A stretch of 55,603 nucleotides of DNA from Mycolicibacterium sp. lyk4-40-TYG-92 (GCF_030209435.1 NZ_JARVRX010000022.1:1-55603), one strand, 5' to 3'. Positions 1 to 8,439 are shown, counted from the stretch's first letter. A program made the numbers and translations. Notes: generated by a model not told the origin, from the sequence alone.

Positions 1-248
1 CGACACCCGACATGACACTCGAGATGCCGCTGATCGACTTCTTCTCCCACGGCGGCGCCCTCAAATCATCCTGGTACGGCGACTGCCTGCCCGAGCGCGA
101 CTTCCCCACCCTGATCAGCCTGTACCTGCAGGGCCGCCTCCCGCTGGACAAGTTCGTCAGCGAGCGCATCGGGCTCGACCAGATCGAGGACGCCTTCCAC
201 AAGATGCACTCCGGTGAGGTGCTGCGCTCCGTGGTGGTCCTCGAATGA
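1..248 (+). CDS. Zinc-type alcohol dehydrogenase family protein, C-terminal fragment (cut by window start)
   Basis: The open frame enters from the left edge and ends at TGA 246-248, so only about the last 80 residues are present. The tail looks like the C-terminus of a medium-chain, zinc-dependent dehydrogenase: a segment with GxxxSSWYGD is followed by a helix with LDKFVSERIGLDQIEDAF and an ending of the type LRSVVVL. This pattern is typical of class III and mycothiol-dependent formaldehyde dehydrogenase-like enzymes. The catalytic zinc ligands lie outside the window, so substrate and cofactor cannot be judged. It converges on dprA with 7 nt between the stop codons. The family call is fairly firm, the exact enzyme is not. 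Confidence 0.75.
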   Translation, partial: TPDMTLEMPLIDFFSHGGALKSSWYGDCLPERDFPTLISLYLQGRLPLDKFVSERIGLDQIEDAFHKMHSGEVLRSVVVLE

Positions 249-255
249 GCACGCC

Positions 256-1389
256 TCACCCCGCCCGTCTGATCCGCCACTGCCCGTCCTGCTTCTCCAC
301 CAACCCGCTGATCTCCAGCAGTGCCAGCGGCCCGAGTACCCGTTCAGGCGGCAGCGCGGCGCCGACGGAGATCTGCTCCAGGCTGCGGAACCCGCGCGCC
401 GGCAGTGCCTCGTACACCTGAAGCTGTTCAGGGGTCAGGTCATCCAGCGGCGTCTCCGGATGCTCGGGTTCGTCGGCGAGTTCGCCCATCCGCCCGATCA
501 ATTCGATGACCTGCTCGGCCCGGTCGACCAGGACCGCGCCGTTACGGATGAGGACGTGGCAGCCCGCCGACGCAGCCGACGTCACCGGTCCCGGCACTGC
601 ACACACCTTGCGGCCCATCGCATGCGCCCAAGCCGCCGTGTTCGCCGCCCCACTGCGCAGCCCCGCCTCCACCACCACGGTGGTACCGGATAGCGCCGCC
701 GCCAACCGGTTTCGGGTCAGGAACCGGTACCGGGTCGGCCGCTCCCCTGGTGAGTACTCACTGAGCAGGAGTCCCGAGGTAGCCACCCGGTGCAGCAGCG
801 CCGAATGCCCGGACGGGTACGGCACGTCGACACCACCGGCCAGCACCGCCATGGTGACACCGTCCGCCGCCAGCGCCGCGCGGTGCGCCGCCCCATCGAT
901 GCCATAGGCACCACCCGAGACCACCGCGGCATCACGTTCGACGAGACCCGCCGTGATCTCGGCAGCGACGTGTTCGCCGTACGACGTGCAGGCCCTGGTA
1001 CCGACGATCGCGGCGGCACGCTCGGCGATGTCGTCGAGCCGGGCCGGGCCGAGTGCCCACAGCACCATCGGCGGATAACCCCATGGCCGATCCCTCACCG
1101 CCTTGTTCGCGAATCCGACCAACGACAGGTACGGCCACTCGTCATCGTCGGGTGTGATCAGCCGCCCGCCGCGGCGATCGAGGATCTCCAAATCCCTGGC
1201 GGCACAGTCGACCTCCCTGCGGGCGGCGACGCTTCCGGTGAGGTCCGGGTCCTCGTTACCGCGCCGGATCATGTCCGCCACCGCCACCGGGCCGCGCTCG
1301 GCCACCAATTGGGTCAGCCGCGGGCACGGTGGCTCGGCCACGCGCGACAGGTACGCCCACGCCCGTCGTTCCACGTCGTCGGTAGTCAT
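256..1389 (-). CDS. dprA: DNA-processing protein DprA (Smf)
   Basis: 377 residues, cytoplasmic. DprA binds incoming single-stranded DNA and loads RecA during transformation; its role in mycobacteria is not well defined. The Rossmann-like core is visible: VGTRACTSYG at residues 129-138, SGGAYGIDG at 158-166, then a VVVEAGLRSGAANTA segment, all hallmarks of the family. The last 70 or so residues look like the winged-helix (DprA_WH) domain. The start ATG overlaps the stop of the ComM-type gene by 4 nt (ATGA), so the two are translationally coupled in a YraN-ComM-DprA operon. The same order is found at M. tuberculosis Rv2898c-Rv2896c. Identification is secure. Confidence 0.95.
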   Translation of the reverse strand: MTTDDVERRAWAYLSRVAEPPCPRLTQLVAERGPVAVADMIRRGNEDPDLTGSVAARREVDCAARDLEILDRRGGRLITPDDDEWPYLSLVGFANKAVRDRPWGYPPMVLWALGPARLDDIAERAAAIVGTRACTSYGEHVAAEITAGLVERDAAVVSGGAYGIDGAAHRAALAADGVTMAVLAGGVDVPYPSGHSALLHRVATSGLLLSEYSPGERPTRYRFLTRNRLAAALSGTTVVVEAGLRSGAANTAAWAHAMGRKVCAVPGPVTSAASAGCHVLIRNGAVLVDRAEQVIELIGRMGELADEPEHPETPLDDLTPEQLQVYEALPARGFRSLEQISVGAALPPERVLGPLALLEISGLVEKQDGQWRIRRAG

Positions 1390-2894
1390 CGCACATCTCC
1401 TTCACGGAAGCCCAGCGCGGTACTGACGTCTTCGAGATTGGGGGAATCGCGGCCGGCCAGATCGGCCAGGGACCACGCAACGCGCAACGTGCGGTCGACG
1501 CCGCGGATACTCAACCGCCCCGAATCGAGCGATTGACGCAGCGGTTTCATCGCGTCTCGGCTGAGCCGAAATCTGCGGCGCAGCACGGGCCCCGGCACCT
1601 CGGCATTGGTCCGGACCCCGACCTCCCGCCACCGCTCGGCTGCGGCGGCCCGGGCAGCGGCGACTCTGGCACGGACAGCACTGGTGGACTCCGCAGCGTG
1701 GTCGCCGAAAGCCCCCGCCAGCACCGGGTGCATGTCCACGCGCAGATCGACCCGGTCCATCAACGGCCCGGACAGCTTGCCCAGATACCGGCGCCGGTCG
1801 GCCGACGGGCACACGCAGTCCCGCGGGTTGGGCGGTGCGCACGGGCACGGATTGGCCGCGAGCACCAGCTGGAAGCGAGCGGGATAGCACGCCACGCCGT
1901 CGCGGCGGGCCAGCCGAATCTGGCCTTCCTCCAACGGGGTTCGCAGGGCTTCGAGCACGCTGGTCCCGATCTCGGCGCATTCGTCGAGGAACAACACGCC
2001 ACGATGCGACCGGCTGATCGCGCCGGGCCGCGCCATCCCGGAGCCACCGCCGACCAGCGCCGAGACACTGGACGTGTGGTGCGGCGCGACGAAGGGCGGG
2101 CGCGTGATCAGCGGCGTATCACCGGTGAGCATCCCCACCACCGAATGGATGGCGGTGACCTCCAACGCCTCGTCGTCGGTCAGGTCGGGCAACAACCCCG
2201 GAAGCCGTTGGGCCAGCATCGTCTTGCCGATCCCGGGCGGCCCGGTGAGCATCAGGTGGTGGGCGCCGGCGGCGGCGATCTCGACCGCCCACCGCGCTTG
2301 GGTCTGACCGACCACGTCAGCGAGGTCGACACTGTCGTCGACGGCCGGCGCCGTCGTGTCGACCCGCCCGTCCAGGGCCGCCTTCCCGTTGAGCCACGCC
2401 TGCATCTGCCCGAGGGTGCGAACGCCCCACACCTCGATGCCGTCGACCAGACTCGCCTCGGCCAGATTCTCCGCCGGCACCACCACCGAGGGCCAGCCCT
2501 CGCGCTTGGCGGCCATGACGGCAGGCAGCACACCCTTGACCGGGCGCACCCGACCGTCCAGCGCCAGTTCGCCCAGCAGGACCGTCTTCTCCAGCCGCCC
2601 CCAGTGCGTCTTCAGGTGCGCCGACAGCACCGACGCGGCGATCGCCAGGTCGTACATCGATCCACCTTTGGGCAGGGTCGCCGGCGACAGCCCAAGGGTG
2701 AGCCGTGACATCGGCCAGCTGTTGCCGCAGTTGGTGATCGCGGCACGGACCCGATCCCGCGACTCCTGCAGCGCCGCGTCGGGCAGGCCGACCAGATGCA
2801 CCCCCGGCAGCCCCGAGGTGATGTCGGCCTCGATCTCGACCATGACGCCGTCCAAGCCGCGGATGGCCACCGAGTAGGCCCGGCCCAGCGCCAT
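1386..2894 (-). CDS. YifB/ComM-family Mg-chelatase-like AAA+ ATPase
   Basis: 502 residues. Order of parts: an N-terminal ChlI-type domain (residues 1-170), a linker, then an AAA+ ATPase with Walker A GPPGIGKT at 218-225 and Walker B LFLDE at 301-305, and a C-terminal Mg-chelatase-type domain. A cysteine-rich stretch (NPCPCAPPNPRDCVCPS) between the ATPase motifs is typical of the family. ComM homologues act as branch-migration helicases that promote integration of transforming DNA; whether this holds in mycobacteria is unknown. The gene overlaps YraN by one base and dprA by four, so all three are probably co-transcribed. M. tuberculosis Rv2897c is the positional counterpart. Confidence 0.93.
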   Translation of the reverse strand: MALGRAYSVAIRGLDGVMVEIEADITSGLPGVHLVGLPDAALQESRDRVRAAITNCGNSWPMSRLTLGLSPATLPKGGSMYDLAIAASVLSAHLKTHWGRLEKTVLLGELALDGRVRPVKGVLPAVMAAKREGWPSVVVPAENLAEASLVDGIEVWGVRTLGQMQAWLNGKAALDGRVDTTAPAVDDSVDLADVVGQTQARWAVEIAAAGAHHLMLTGPPGIGKTMLAQRLPGLLPDLTDDEALEVTAIHSVVGMLTGDTPLITRPPFVAPHHTSSVSALVGGGSGMARPGAISRSHRGVLFLDECAEIGTSVLEALRTPLEEGQIRLARRDGVACYPARFQLVLAANPCPCAPPNPRDCVCPSADRRRYLGKLSGPLMDRVDLRVDMHPVLAGAFGDHAAESTSAVRARVAAARAAAAERWREVGVRTNAEVPGPVLRRRFRLSRDAMKPLRQSLDSGRLSIRGVDRTLRVAWSLADLAGRDSPNLEDVSTALGFREGDVR

Positions 2895-3268
2895 CAGCCG
2901 ATGCCCTTCAGGTGCACCAATTCCGGCTGCCGGCCGCCGAGGCGGACGCCGACCACATCGATCCGAACATCAGGCCAGCGCGAGTCCTGTTCGGCGAGCC
3001 AGATACCCGCCAGCCGACGCAACCGGCGGGCCTTCTCGGGCGTCACCGCTTCTTCGATACCGCCGAACTCGGCGGTGGTGCGGGTCTTCACCTCGACGAA
3101 AACCACGGCACCGTGGTCCCTTTCGGTGGCGATGACATCGAGTTCGCCCCACCGGCAGCGCCAGTTCCGGGCCAGGACCGTCATCCCCAGCGAGATCAGG
3201 TGGTCGACCGCGAGTTGTTCGCCGAGCGCTCCGATCTCGGCACGAGTCATGCGTGGTGGTGTGTTCAT
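2894..3268 (-). CDS. YraN family protein (UPF0102), endonuclease fold
   Basis: 124 residues. The restriction-endonuclease-like core is present: GELD at residues 41-44, then FVEVKTR at 57-63, which supply the acidic and lysine residues of a PD-(D/E)xK site. The family is widely conserved next to rnhB, dprA or comM, and its cellular role is unproven. It is the first gene of the YraN-ComM-DprA operon. An internal ATG at 3250 is a possible alternative start; the upstream one is chosen because it gives the usual family length. Here the conserved block ends and accessory DNA begins. Confidence 0.9.
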   Translation of the reverse strand: MNTPPRMTRAEIGALGEQLAVDHLISLGMTVLARNWRCRWGELDVIATERDHGAVVFVEVKTRTTAEFGGIEEAVTPEKARRLRRLAGIWLAEQDSRWPDVRIDVVGVRLGGRQPELVHLKGIG

Positions 3269-3389
3269 GCCGTCACCGTGGCCGGTGCCACCGACAGATC
3301 GTGTAGTGAAGACCCCGAATCCGGCGCCCGGGAGTCAGTTATGCACAGTGCGCGATTCATCCACAGGTAGGGCAGTTCGCTGGGGCGGT

Positions 3390-3803
3390 TCAGTGCTGGG
3401 TGACGGTGGGGTCCCAGAGCCCGTGTGCCGAGGAATCTTCGACTTGCCTCTGGTAGATCGCCACTTTCATTCCGATGACGTCGAGGCAGTGCTGGAGGCT
3501 GGCCAGTTGCGCCCGGACGTGCGCTTCGTGTTGGCGCAGGAGCTCCAGTCGTTGGGCTTCGTTACCTGGCCCTTGCCGTACCAGGGCGGCGAATTCGGCG
3601 AGTTGGGCAAGCGGCATTCCGGATTCGCGTAGTCGGACGCAAATTGCCAACCATTCGATGTCGGTTTGGGTGTAGCGGCGGCGGCCGGAGCTGGTGCGCT
3701 TGACGTTGCTGACCAGTAGGTTCTCGCGTTCGTAGAACCTCAGGGTGTGGACGCTCAGGCCAGTGCATTTTGCTACGTGCCCGATCGTAAAGGTTTGTGT
3801 CAT
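3390..3803 (-). CDS. MerR family transcriptional regulator
   Basis: 137 residues from the ATG at 3803. An alternative ATG at 3815 adds four residues. A longer in-frame extension exists but would run through the divergent promoter. The N-terminus (FTIGHVAKCTGLSVHTLRFYERENLL) is a MerR winged helix-turn-helix, followed by the usual YTQTDIEWLAIC and a coiled-coil dimerisation helix. No cysteine pair of the metal-sensing type is seen, so it is likely a redox- or ligand-sensing subgroup member. It is divergent from an SDR gene, and a MerR-type promoter with a 19-bp spacer and a perfect dyad lies between them. It probably controls that SDR and itself. Confidence 0.88.
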   Translation of the reverse strand: MTQTFTIGHVAKCTGLSVHTLRFYERENLLVSNVKRTSSGRRRYTQTDIEWLAICVRLRESGMPLAQLAEFAALVRQGPGNEAQRLELLRQHEAHVRAQLASLQHCLDVIGMKVAIYQRQVEDSSAHGLWDPTVTQH

Positions 3804-3823
3804 AAGAGTATTCATCCCCGAGG

Positions 3824-3860
3824 TTGACCTAGAGCGCACTCTAGATCCTAGCGTGACGGC
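3824..3860 (+). promoter_or_regulatory. MerR-type promoter/operator driving a leaderless SDR mRNA
   Basis: A -35-like TTGACC (3824-3829) and a -10-like TAGCGT (3849-3854) are separated by 19 bp, the lengthened spacing that MerR regulators correct by DNA distortion. Inside lies a perfect inverted repeat CTAGAG-CGCA-CTCTAG at 3829-3844. The start codon at 3861 is 6 nt after the -10 box, so transcription should begin at or next to the ATG. Confidence 0.72.
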
Positions 3861-4817
3861 ATGACTGAAACCACCACACAGCACCCCATCGCCTCTGGGT
3901 TCGGCCATGAATCGAGCAGTCAGGACGTCATGGCCGGTGTGGACCTCTCCGGCATCGTGGCAGTCGTCACGGGCGGCTATTCAGGCTTGGGCCTGGAAAC
4001 CACCAATCATCTCGTCCACGCAGGGGCGCACGTGATTGTCCCCGCGCGCCGTGTCGATGCGGCCGGCCGCGCAGTCGACCATCTCGGCGACTCCGTCACG
4101 ATGTTCCACGCCGACCTTGCCGACCTCGATTCGATGACCGTGTGCGCGCAGCGCATCCGCGACGCGTGGTCACAGATCGACCTGTTCATCGGCGCGGCCG
4201 GCATCATGGCCACTCCCCTGCGGCGTGTAGGTCCGGGTTGGGAGAGCCAATTCGCCGTCAACCACCTCGGCCACTTCGCGTTCGTCGCCGAGGTGTGGCC
4301 CGCGTTGGTGCGTGGCAACGCCCGGGTGATCGCGTATTCGTCGGCTGGGCACCATATTTCGGACATCCATTGGAATGATCCGCATTTCACCACCGGCTAT
4401 GACAAGTGGGAGGCCTACGGGCAGGCCAAAACGGCCAACATCCTGTTCGCGTTGCACCTTGATTCACTCGCGGCGGGCACGGGAGTGCACGCGTTCTCTC
4501 TGCATCCGGGGTCCATCCTCACTCCGTTGCAACGGCACCTTGCGTCGGCCGAGATGGTCGATCGCGGCTGGATCGACGAACGGGGCAACGTCGCAGACCC
4601 GACGTTCAAAACCGTGTCCCAGGGCGCCGCAACAGGATTATGGGCGGCGACCAGCCCGCAACTGTCCGCCCTCGGTGGTCTGTATCTCGAGGATTGCGAC
4701 GTCGCGGGCCCGGCCAGCGCGGACGGCAGCGGGGTGAAGTGCTATGCGGTGGACCGCGACAAGGCAGCCGAACTGTGGACCCTCAGCGTGGCGCTGACCG
4801 GCCGCGACCTGAACTGA
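3861..4817 (+). CDS. SDR family oxidoreductase (retinol dehydrogenase-like)
   Basis: 318 residues. Classical short-chain dehydrogenase: TGGYSGLG at 37-44 for NAD(P) binding, NHLGHFA at 134-140, serines at 160-161 and YGQAK with Tyr186 and Lys190 as catalytic residues. The sequence is of the WWOX/retinol-dehydrogenase-like subgroup common in actinobacteria, so the substrate is probably a lipophilic alcohol, aldehyde or quinone, but this is inference. Start at 3861 is supported by the MerR-type promoter placed for a leaderless transcript, and there is no ribosome-binding site. The divergent MerR gene is the likely regulator. Confidence 0.9.
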   Translation: MTETTTQHPIASGFGHESSSQDVMAGVDLSGIVAVVTGGYSGLGLETTNHLVHAGAHVIVPARRVDAAGRAVDHLGDSVTMFHADLADLDSMTVCAQRIRDAWSQIDLFIGAAGIMATPLRRVGPGWESQFAVNHLGHFAFVAEVWPALVRGNARVIAYSSAGHHISDIHWNDPHFTTGYDKWEAYGQAKTANILFALHLDSLAAGTGVHAFSLHPGSILTPLQRHLASAEMVDRGWIDERGNVADPTFKTVSQGAATGLWAATSPQLSALGGLYLEDCDVAGPASADGSGVKCYAVDRDKAAELWTLSVALTGRDLN

Positions 4818-4991
4818 CCTCTGCCCTGGGCCGGTCATAACCCGGCCACGCCATCATCGAGGGCTTCTCGAAAAGACTGATTCCTGCCGAAGAGCGATCA
4901 ATTGCTGCCAACGCCCAATGTGCCGAAATACCGCCGGGCCCTGACCCGTTGAACCGAGCATCAAAGCTTCAGATACAAGGAGTTGGGGACA

Positions 4992-5159
4992 ATGAAGAAG
5001 CTCGGAATCGCCGCACTGGTGGCGAACGGACTGGCAGCAGCCGTCCTGGGTTTGGCCGCGCCGGCATCGGCGGACTACTCCCACCACGACTGGGTCAACG
5101 ACATCCACCCGCGCGCCGAGGCGCCGCAGGTAGACAGCAGCGTGCATCAGAGCCGCTGA
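4992..5159 (+). CDS. Small secreted peptide, 55 residues, signal peptide plus a short polar mature part
   Basis: Start ATG 4992 has an AAGGAG ribosome-binding site at 4977-4982, 9 nt upstream; stop TGA 5157-5159. The N-terminus has two lysines, a hydrophobic Ala/Leu/Val core and a signal peptidase I site after Ala-Ser-Ala at residue 27, leaving a mature peptide of about 28 residues (DYSHHDWVNDIHPRAEAPQV and a few more). The mature part is rich in His, Asp and polar residues and has no Cys. A strong intrinsic terminator follows 11 nt after the stop, so the gene is likely monocistronic. The function is unknown. Paired His-His and Asp/His spacing could bind a metal, but that is speculation. Confidence 0.72.
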   Translation: MKKLGIAALVANGLAAAVLGLAAPASADYSHHDWVNDIHPRAEAPQVDSSVHQSR

Positions 5160-5170
5160 GCGTCAGCAGG

Positions 5171-5207
5171 ATTCGGGGCCCCTCACCGAGGGGCCCCGAA
5201 TTTTTTT
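5171..5207 (+). terminator. Strong intrinsic terminator
   Basis: Perfect 14-bp stem (5171-5184 with 5188-5201), 3-nt loop ACC, followed by a run of seven T (5201-5207). This classic L-shaped terminator with a U-tract is uncommon in mycobacteria, where many terminators lack the tract. Confidence 0.9.
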
Positions 5208-5219
5208 ACGCGCCGAGGG

Positions 5220-5243
5220 TTGGTTCGGCGTTCACCGAACCAA
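5220..5243. promoter_or_regulatory. Inverted repeat, probable operator upstream of the MDMPI-like gene
   Basis: Perfect 9-bp arms TTGGTTCGG / CCGAACCAA with a 6-nt spacer CGTTCA, lying 21 nt before the start codon at 5265 and 12 nt after the preceding terminator. Position and symmetry fit a dimeric repressor site; no regulator gene is adjacent. Confidence 0.5.
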
Positions 5244-5264
5244 TTGCGGGGTACCGATGGAGGT

Positions 5265-6032
5265 ATGGACACCGTCGACATCGACCGCTTCCCCGAATTC
5301 GCCCCATTCGCCGAGGCCGTACAGCGGCGCAGCCCCCAGACCGGCACCTGGTGCGAGGCCTGGACCGTGCGCGACATCGTCATCCATCAGACCGGCAACG
5401 CCGAAGAACTCGCCCGGGTCCTCGCCGGCCATTTGACCGGCGAACCGGTTCCGACCCGCGGGTTCGAGGAGCGCGAGCAGCCGTACCGCGCGATGAACGA
5501 TGCCGACCTGTGGACGGCGTTCAACGACCGCATGGCGCACCTCGGCAGGGTCACTGCCGCTGCCGATGAGCTACCCGCGGACACCGACGTCGCCTGGACG
5601 GGCCGCACGATGAAAGTGCCGTGGTTCGCCGAGCACATGCGCGAGGAACTCGTCCTGCACAGTTGGGACATCACAGGAGACGGCGCGCCCGCTCGGGACC
5701 GGCTGGCGCAACCATGGATGACGGACCACAGCGTGTACGCGGTAGGCGTGCCACTGCTGCGCCGTGGCCGCGAAATCCTGACGCTGGATGACGACGGGCC
5801 CATGGAGGCGCGGATCCGGGTTGCCGGTGCCGACGACGTCGTGGTGACCGCTGACGCCGAGACCACCGCCATCACCCTGGCTCCGCCCGAAGGATCGGCG
5901 ACCATCGAGACAGACGCGGCAACCCGGGTGCTGCTTCTGTGGGGGCGCCGTCCGGCCGACCCCGGTCGAATCCGTAGCGCCGCCGGCCCACTCGAACTGG
6001 GCCGGCTGCGCACGCTGCTCAGCGGTTACTGA
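5265..6032 (+). CDS. Maleylpyruvate isomerase family, mycothiol-dependent enzyme (DinB_2 fold)
   Basis: 255 residues from ATG 5265; a GGAGG at 5259-5263 is only one base from the ATG, so initiation may be leaderless or use another context. The N-terminal half looks like the mycothiol-dependent maleylpyruvate isomerase four-helix domain: WTVRDIVIHQTGNAEE and EHMREELVLHSWDI give the histidines and glutamate that bind zinc in this fold. The C-terminal part (about 160-255) is a small alpha/beta MDMPI_C-type domain. The family covers isomerases, S-transferases and DNA-damage proteins, so mycothiol-dependent detoxification or ring-cleavage isomerisation are both possible. It converges on the ThDP enzyme with one base between the genes. 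Confidence 0.75.
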   Translation: MDTVDIDRFPEFAPFAEAVQRRSPQTGTWCEAWTVRDIVIHQTGNAEELARVLAGHLTGEPVPTRGFEEREQPYRAMNDADLWTAFNDRMAHLGRVTAAADELPADTDVAWTGRTMKVPWFAEHMREELVLHSWDITGDGAPARDRLAQPWMTDHSVYAVGVPLLRRGREILTLDDDGPMEARIRVAGADDVVVTADAETTAITLAPPEGSATIETDAATRVLLLWGRRPADPGRIRSAAGPLELGRLRTLLSGY

Positions 6033-6033
6033 C

Positions 6034-7596
6034 CTACAGCAGCGCCGGCACCGCCGCGTCGATGAGGTACGGCCCGGGCGTGGCGTAGCCGACGCGAAGC
6101 TGATCGGCCAACTCACCGGTGGTCGTCGCCTTGCCTGTTGGCACGCCCATGGCCCCTGCCAACGCCGCGAAATCTGTGGTCGGGCCCGAGAGGTCAAGCA
6201 TTGCCGCGGCTTTCGGTCCGCCGGCTTGCGCTCCGACACGCTGCAGCTCCATGCGCAGGATCGCGTACGCGGCATTGTTGAGGATCACCGTCACGATGTC
6301 GAGCTGCTCGTGCGCCATGGTCCACAACGCTGAAATCGTGTACATCGCACTGCCATCGGCCTGCAGACACAGCACCGGACGGTCCGGGCGGGCCACCGCG
6401 GCACCGACCGCACTCGGCAGCCCGAAGCCGATGGCGCCGCCGGTCAGGGTCAGCAGGTCGTGCCGCGGCGCGCTCATCGTCGCCTGCGGCAGGAGGAAAC
6501 CGCTGGTGTTGGACTCGTCCACGACGATCGCCCGGTCGGGCAACGTCGCAGCCACCACGTCGACCCAGTTCTGCGTCGTCAGCGCCGAATCTGCCGTCAG
6601 CTCCGGCGTTTTCAGCTCGGTCAGCACCGGCTCGATACCCGGCGCCACCGCATCGGCCAGTTCTTCCAGACGCGCGACGACGTCGCCGCCCACGGTGTGC
6701 ACGCGACAGCCGGCAGGCACCAGATCGCTCGCCTTGCCCGGATAGGCGAAGAACGACACCGGCGACCGGGCGCCGGCCAGCACCAGATGCTCGACGCCGG
6801 TCAGCTGGAACTGGGCAGCTTCAGCGAGGTACGCCAGCCGTTCGAAGTTGGGTAGTCCGGCGCCGCGTTCCAGCCGGGCCGGGAAGGTCTCGATCAGCAC
6901 CTTGGTCCCCGTCACCTCGGCGATCCGGCCGGCCGCGCGCAGACCGCGTTCGCGGCACGCCGCGCTTCCCATCAGTAGGACGGTGCCGGGGCCGAAGACA
7001 TCAGCTCCGGCGTCGAGCAATTCATGTTCGTCCGGGTCGACACCGGCCCGGTAGTCGAACGACGCCGCGCTCGGGGCGGGCTCCCCCACCGCCGGTTCGG
7101 CGCCCTCGGTCCACGACACGTCGGCGGGCAGGATCAGGGTGGCCACCTGCCCTTGCTGCGCGGCCTCGATCGCGGCCACCGCGTCGGTGGCGATGTCGGC
7201 CAGCTTCTCGCACCGGCGCACCCAGCCCGACACCGTACTCGCCATCGCGTCGATATCGGATTCCAGTGGCGCGTCGTACTTCTTGTGGCCGAGCGCGTGG
7301 TCGCCGACGACATTCACGACCGGCGAATAGGCCCGCCGGGCGTTGTGCAGGTTGGCAATGCCGTTGCCCAGGCCCGGTCCCAGATGAAGCAGAGTGGCCG
7401 CCGGCTTCTCCGCCATGCGGGCATAACCGTCGGCGGCGCCGGTGACCACACCCTCGAAAAGGCAGAGCACACCACGCATCTCGGGCACCGAGTCCAGGGC
7501 CGCGACGAAGTGCATCTCGCTGGTGCCGGGATTGCCGAAGCAGACGTCGACGCCGGCGTCGACCAGTGTGCGGATCAGTGCCTGTGCGCCGTTCAT
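6034..7596 (-). CDS. ThDP-dependent enzyme of the acetolactate synthase large-subunit family (IlvX-like)
   Basis: 520 residues with three domains: N-terminal pyrimidine-binding domain with catalytic Glu48 in LFEGVVTGAADGYARM, central domain, and C-terminal pyrophosphate-binding domain with QADGSAMYT and, about 25 residues on, NNAAYAIL. The usual GDG is ADG here. It resembles M. tuberculosis IlvX (Rv3509c), a diverged acetohydroxyacid-synthase-like protein that lies near steroid genes. No regulatory small subunit is adjacent, so a role in branched-chain amino-acid synthesis is unlikely. A 2-oxoacid decarboxylase or acyloin/acyl-CoA lyase is more plausible. It is the last gene of a leftward operon with a CoA-transferase and a thioesterase. 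Confidence 0.82.
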   Translation of the reverse strand: MNGAQALIRTLVDAGVDVCFGNPGTSEMHFVAALDSVPEMRGVLCLFEGVVTGAADGYARMAEKPAATLLHLGPGLGNGIANLHNARRAYSPVVNVVGDHALGHKKYDAPLESDIDAMASTVSGWVRRCEKLADIATDAVAAIEAAQQGQVATLILPADVSWTEGAEPAVGEPAPSAASFDYRAGVDPDEHELLDAGADVFGPGTVLLMGSAACRERGLRAAGRIAEVTGTKVLIETFPARLERGAGLPNFERLAYLAEAAQFQLTGVEHLVLAGARSPVSFFAYPGKASDLVPAGCRVHTVGGDVVARLEELADAVAPGIEPVLTELKTPELTADSALTTQNWVDVVAATLPDRAIVVDESNTSGFLLPQATMSAPRHDLLTLTGGAIGFGLPSAVGAAVARPDRPVLCLQADGSAMYTISALWTMAHEQLDIVTVILNNAAYAILRMELQRVGAQAGGPKAAAMLDLSGPTTDFAALAGAMGVPTGKATTTGELADQLRVGYATPGPYLIDAAVPALL

Positions 7597-7638
7597 CGTT
7601 CTCCTTCGGGGTTTCTCACCAGCCTGCGGACGACGGTA

Positions 7639-8439
7639 CTACCGGTCCGCGATCAGACCTTCCTGCACCAGCGTCGCGACCCGGGATCCGTCCGCGTCCA
7701 CCAGACTCCCGGTGATGACCCCGCGTCCGCGTCCCGCAGCGGGCGACCGCGATTCCAGCAGATTCCACCGGTCGGCCCGGATCGGGTGGTGAAACCAGAT
7801 CGAGAAATCGGTGGTGCCGCTGCGGTGGGTGCGTGCCTGCATGGAATGTCCGTGCACCTGCAGCGCCGGGTCGATCCCGTACAGGTCGGTGATGTAGCAG
7901 GCAATCATCATGTGCGGCAACGGTTCCGGCGGCATCGGCACCGTGGCCCGCCACCACATGCGTCGCACGAACTCGCCCGACGACCGGTCGTCGACGATCC
8001 GGATGTCGATTTCGTCCAGCGGCACCGCCGGCGCCGGCCCGGGCGGCCCGGTCATCGGCAGCTGCTCGGGATCGTCTGGCAGCGACCAGGATTCATCGTG
8101 TTCGGGCCCGGCCAGATCCACCGAGAACGACACCGTCGCGACGGTCAGCAGCCGCCCGGCCTGGAAGGCCTCGACTCGCCGCGCCGCCGCGGTCCGTCCG
8201 TCGTACACCCGGGCCACCGTGTAATCCGTGGTGGCACCGGCCTCTCCACCCCGCAGGTACTGCAGGTGCATGGCGGTCGGGCGCATCTCCCGATCCACGG
8301 TCTGGCACGCCGCGGACAGGCTCTGCGCCATCAGCAGTCCGCCGAAGGCCCGCTTGCCGCCCGGTCCCCCGGCCTCACCCACCCAGGCGTCGGGCCCGGC
8401 ACCGGGCGACACCACCAACAGATCAGGCAGCACGCTCAC
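7639..8439 (-). CDS. Acyl-CoA thioesterase, TesB-like double hotdog protein
   Basis: 266 residues. Two hotdog halves: the first carries GGLLMAQSLSAACQTVD with the long central helix, the second RSGTTDFSIWFHHPIRADRW and the end TLVQEGLIADR. These fit the Asp-Thr/Ser-Gln catalytic arrangement of TesB-type thioesterases, which release CoA from acyl-CoA esters. Its start overlaps the stop of the upstream CoA-transferase by four bases, and the ThDP enzyme follows 42 nt downstream. Within the cluster it could release a bulky acyl group; the substrate cannot be read from the sequence. Confidence 0.85.
   Translation of the reverse strand: MSVLPDLLVVSPGAGPDAWVGEAGGPGGKRAFGGLLMAQSLSAACQTVDREMRPTAMHLQYLRGGEAGATTDYTVARVYDGRTAAARRVEAFQAGRLLTVATVSFSVDLAGPEHDESWSLPDDPEQLPMTGPPGPAPAVPLDEIDIRIVDDRSSGEFVRRMWWRATVPMPPEPLPHMMIACYITDLYGIDPALQVHGHSMQARTHRSGTTDFSIWFHHPIRADRWNLLESRSPAAGRGRGVITGSLVDADGSRVATLVQEGLIADR

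Noticed and set aside
3269..3389. att-like repeat marking the left end of the island
   Set aside because: No sequence here was seen repeated at the right end (36110-36131), and there is no integrase.
4829..4847. GGCCGG-N7-CCGGCC as a terminator of the first SDR gene
   Set aside because: Only 6 bp in GC-rich DNA and no T-run; too weak to list.
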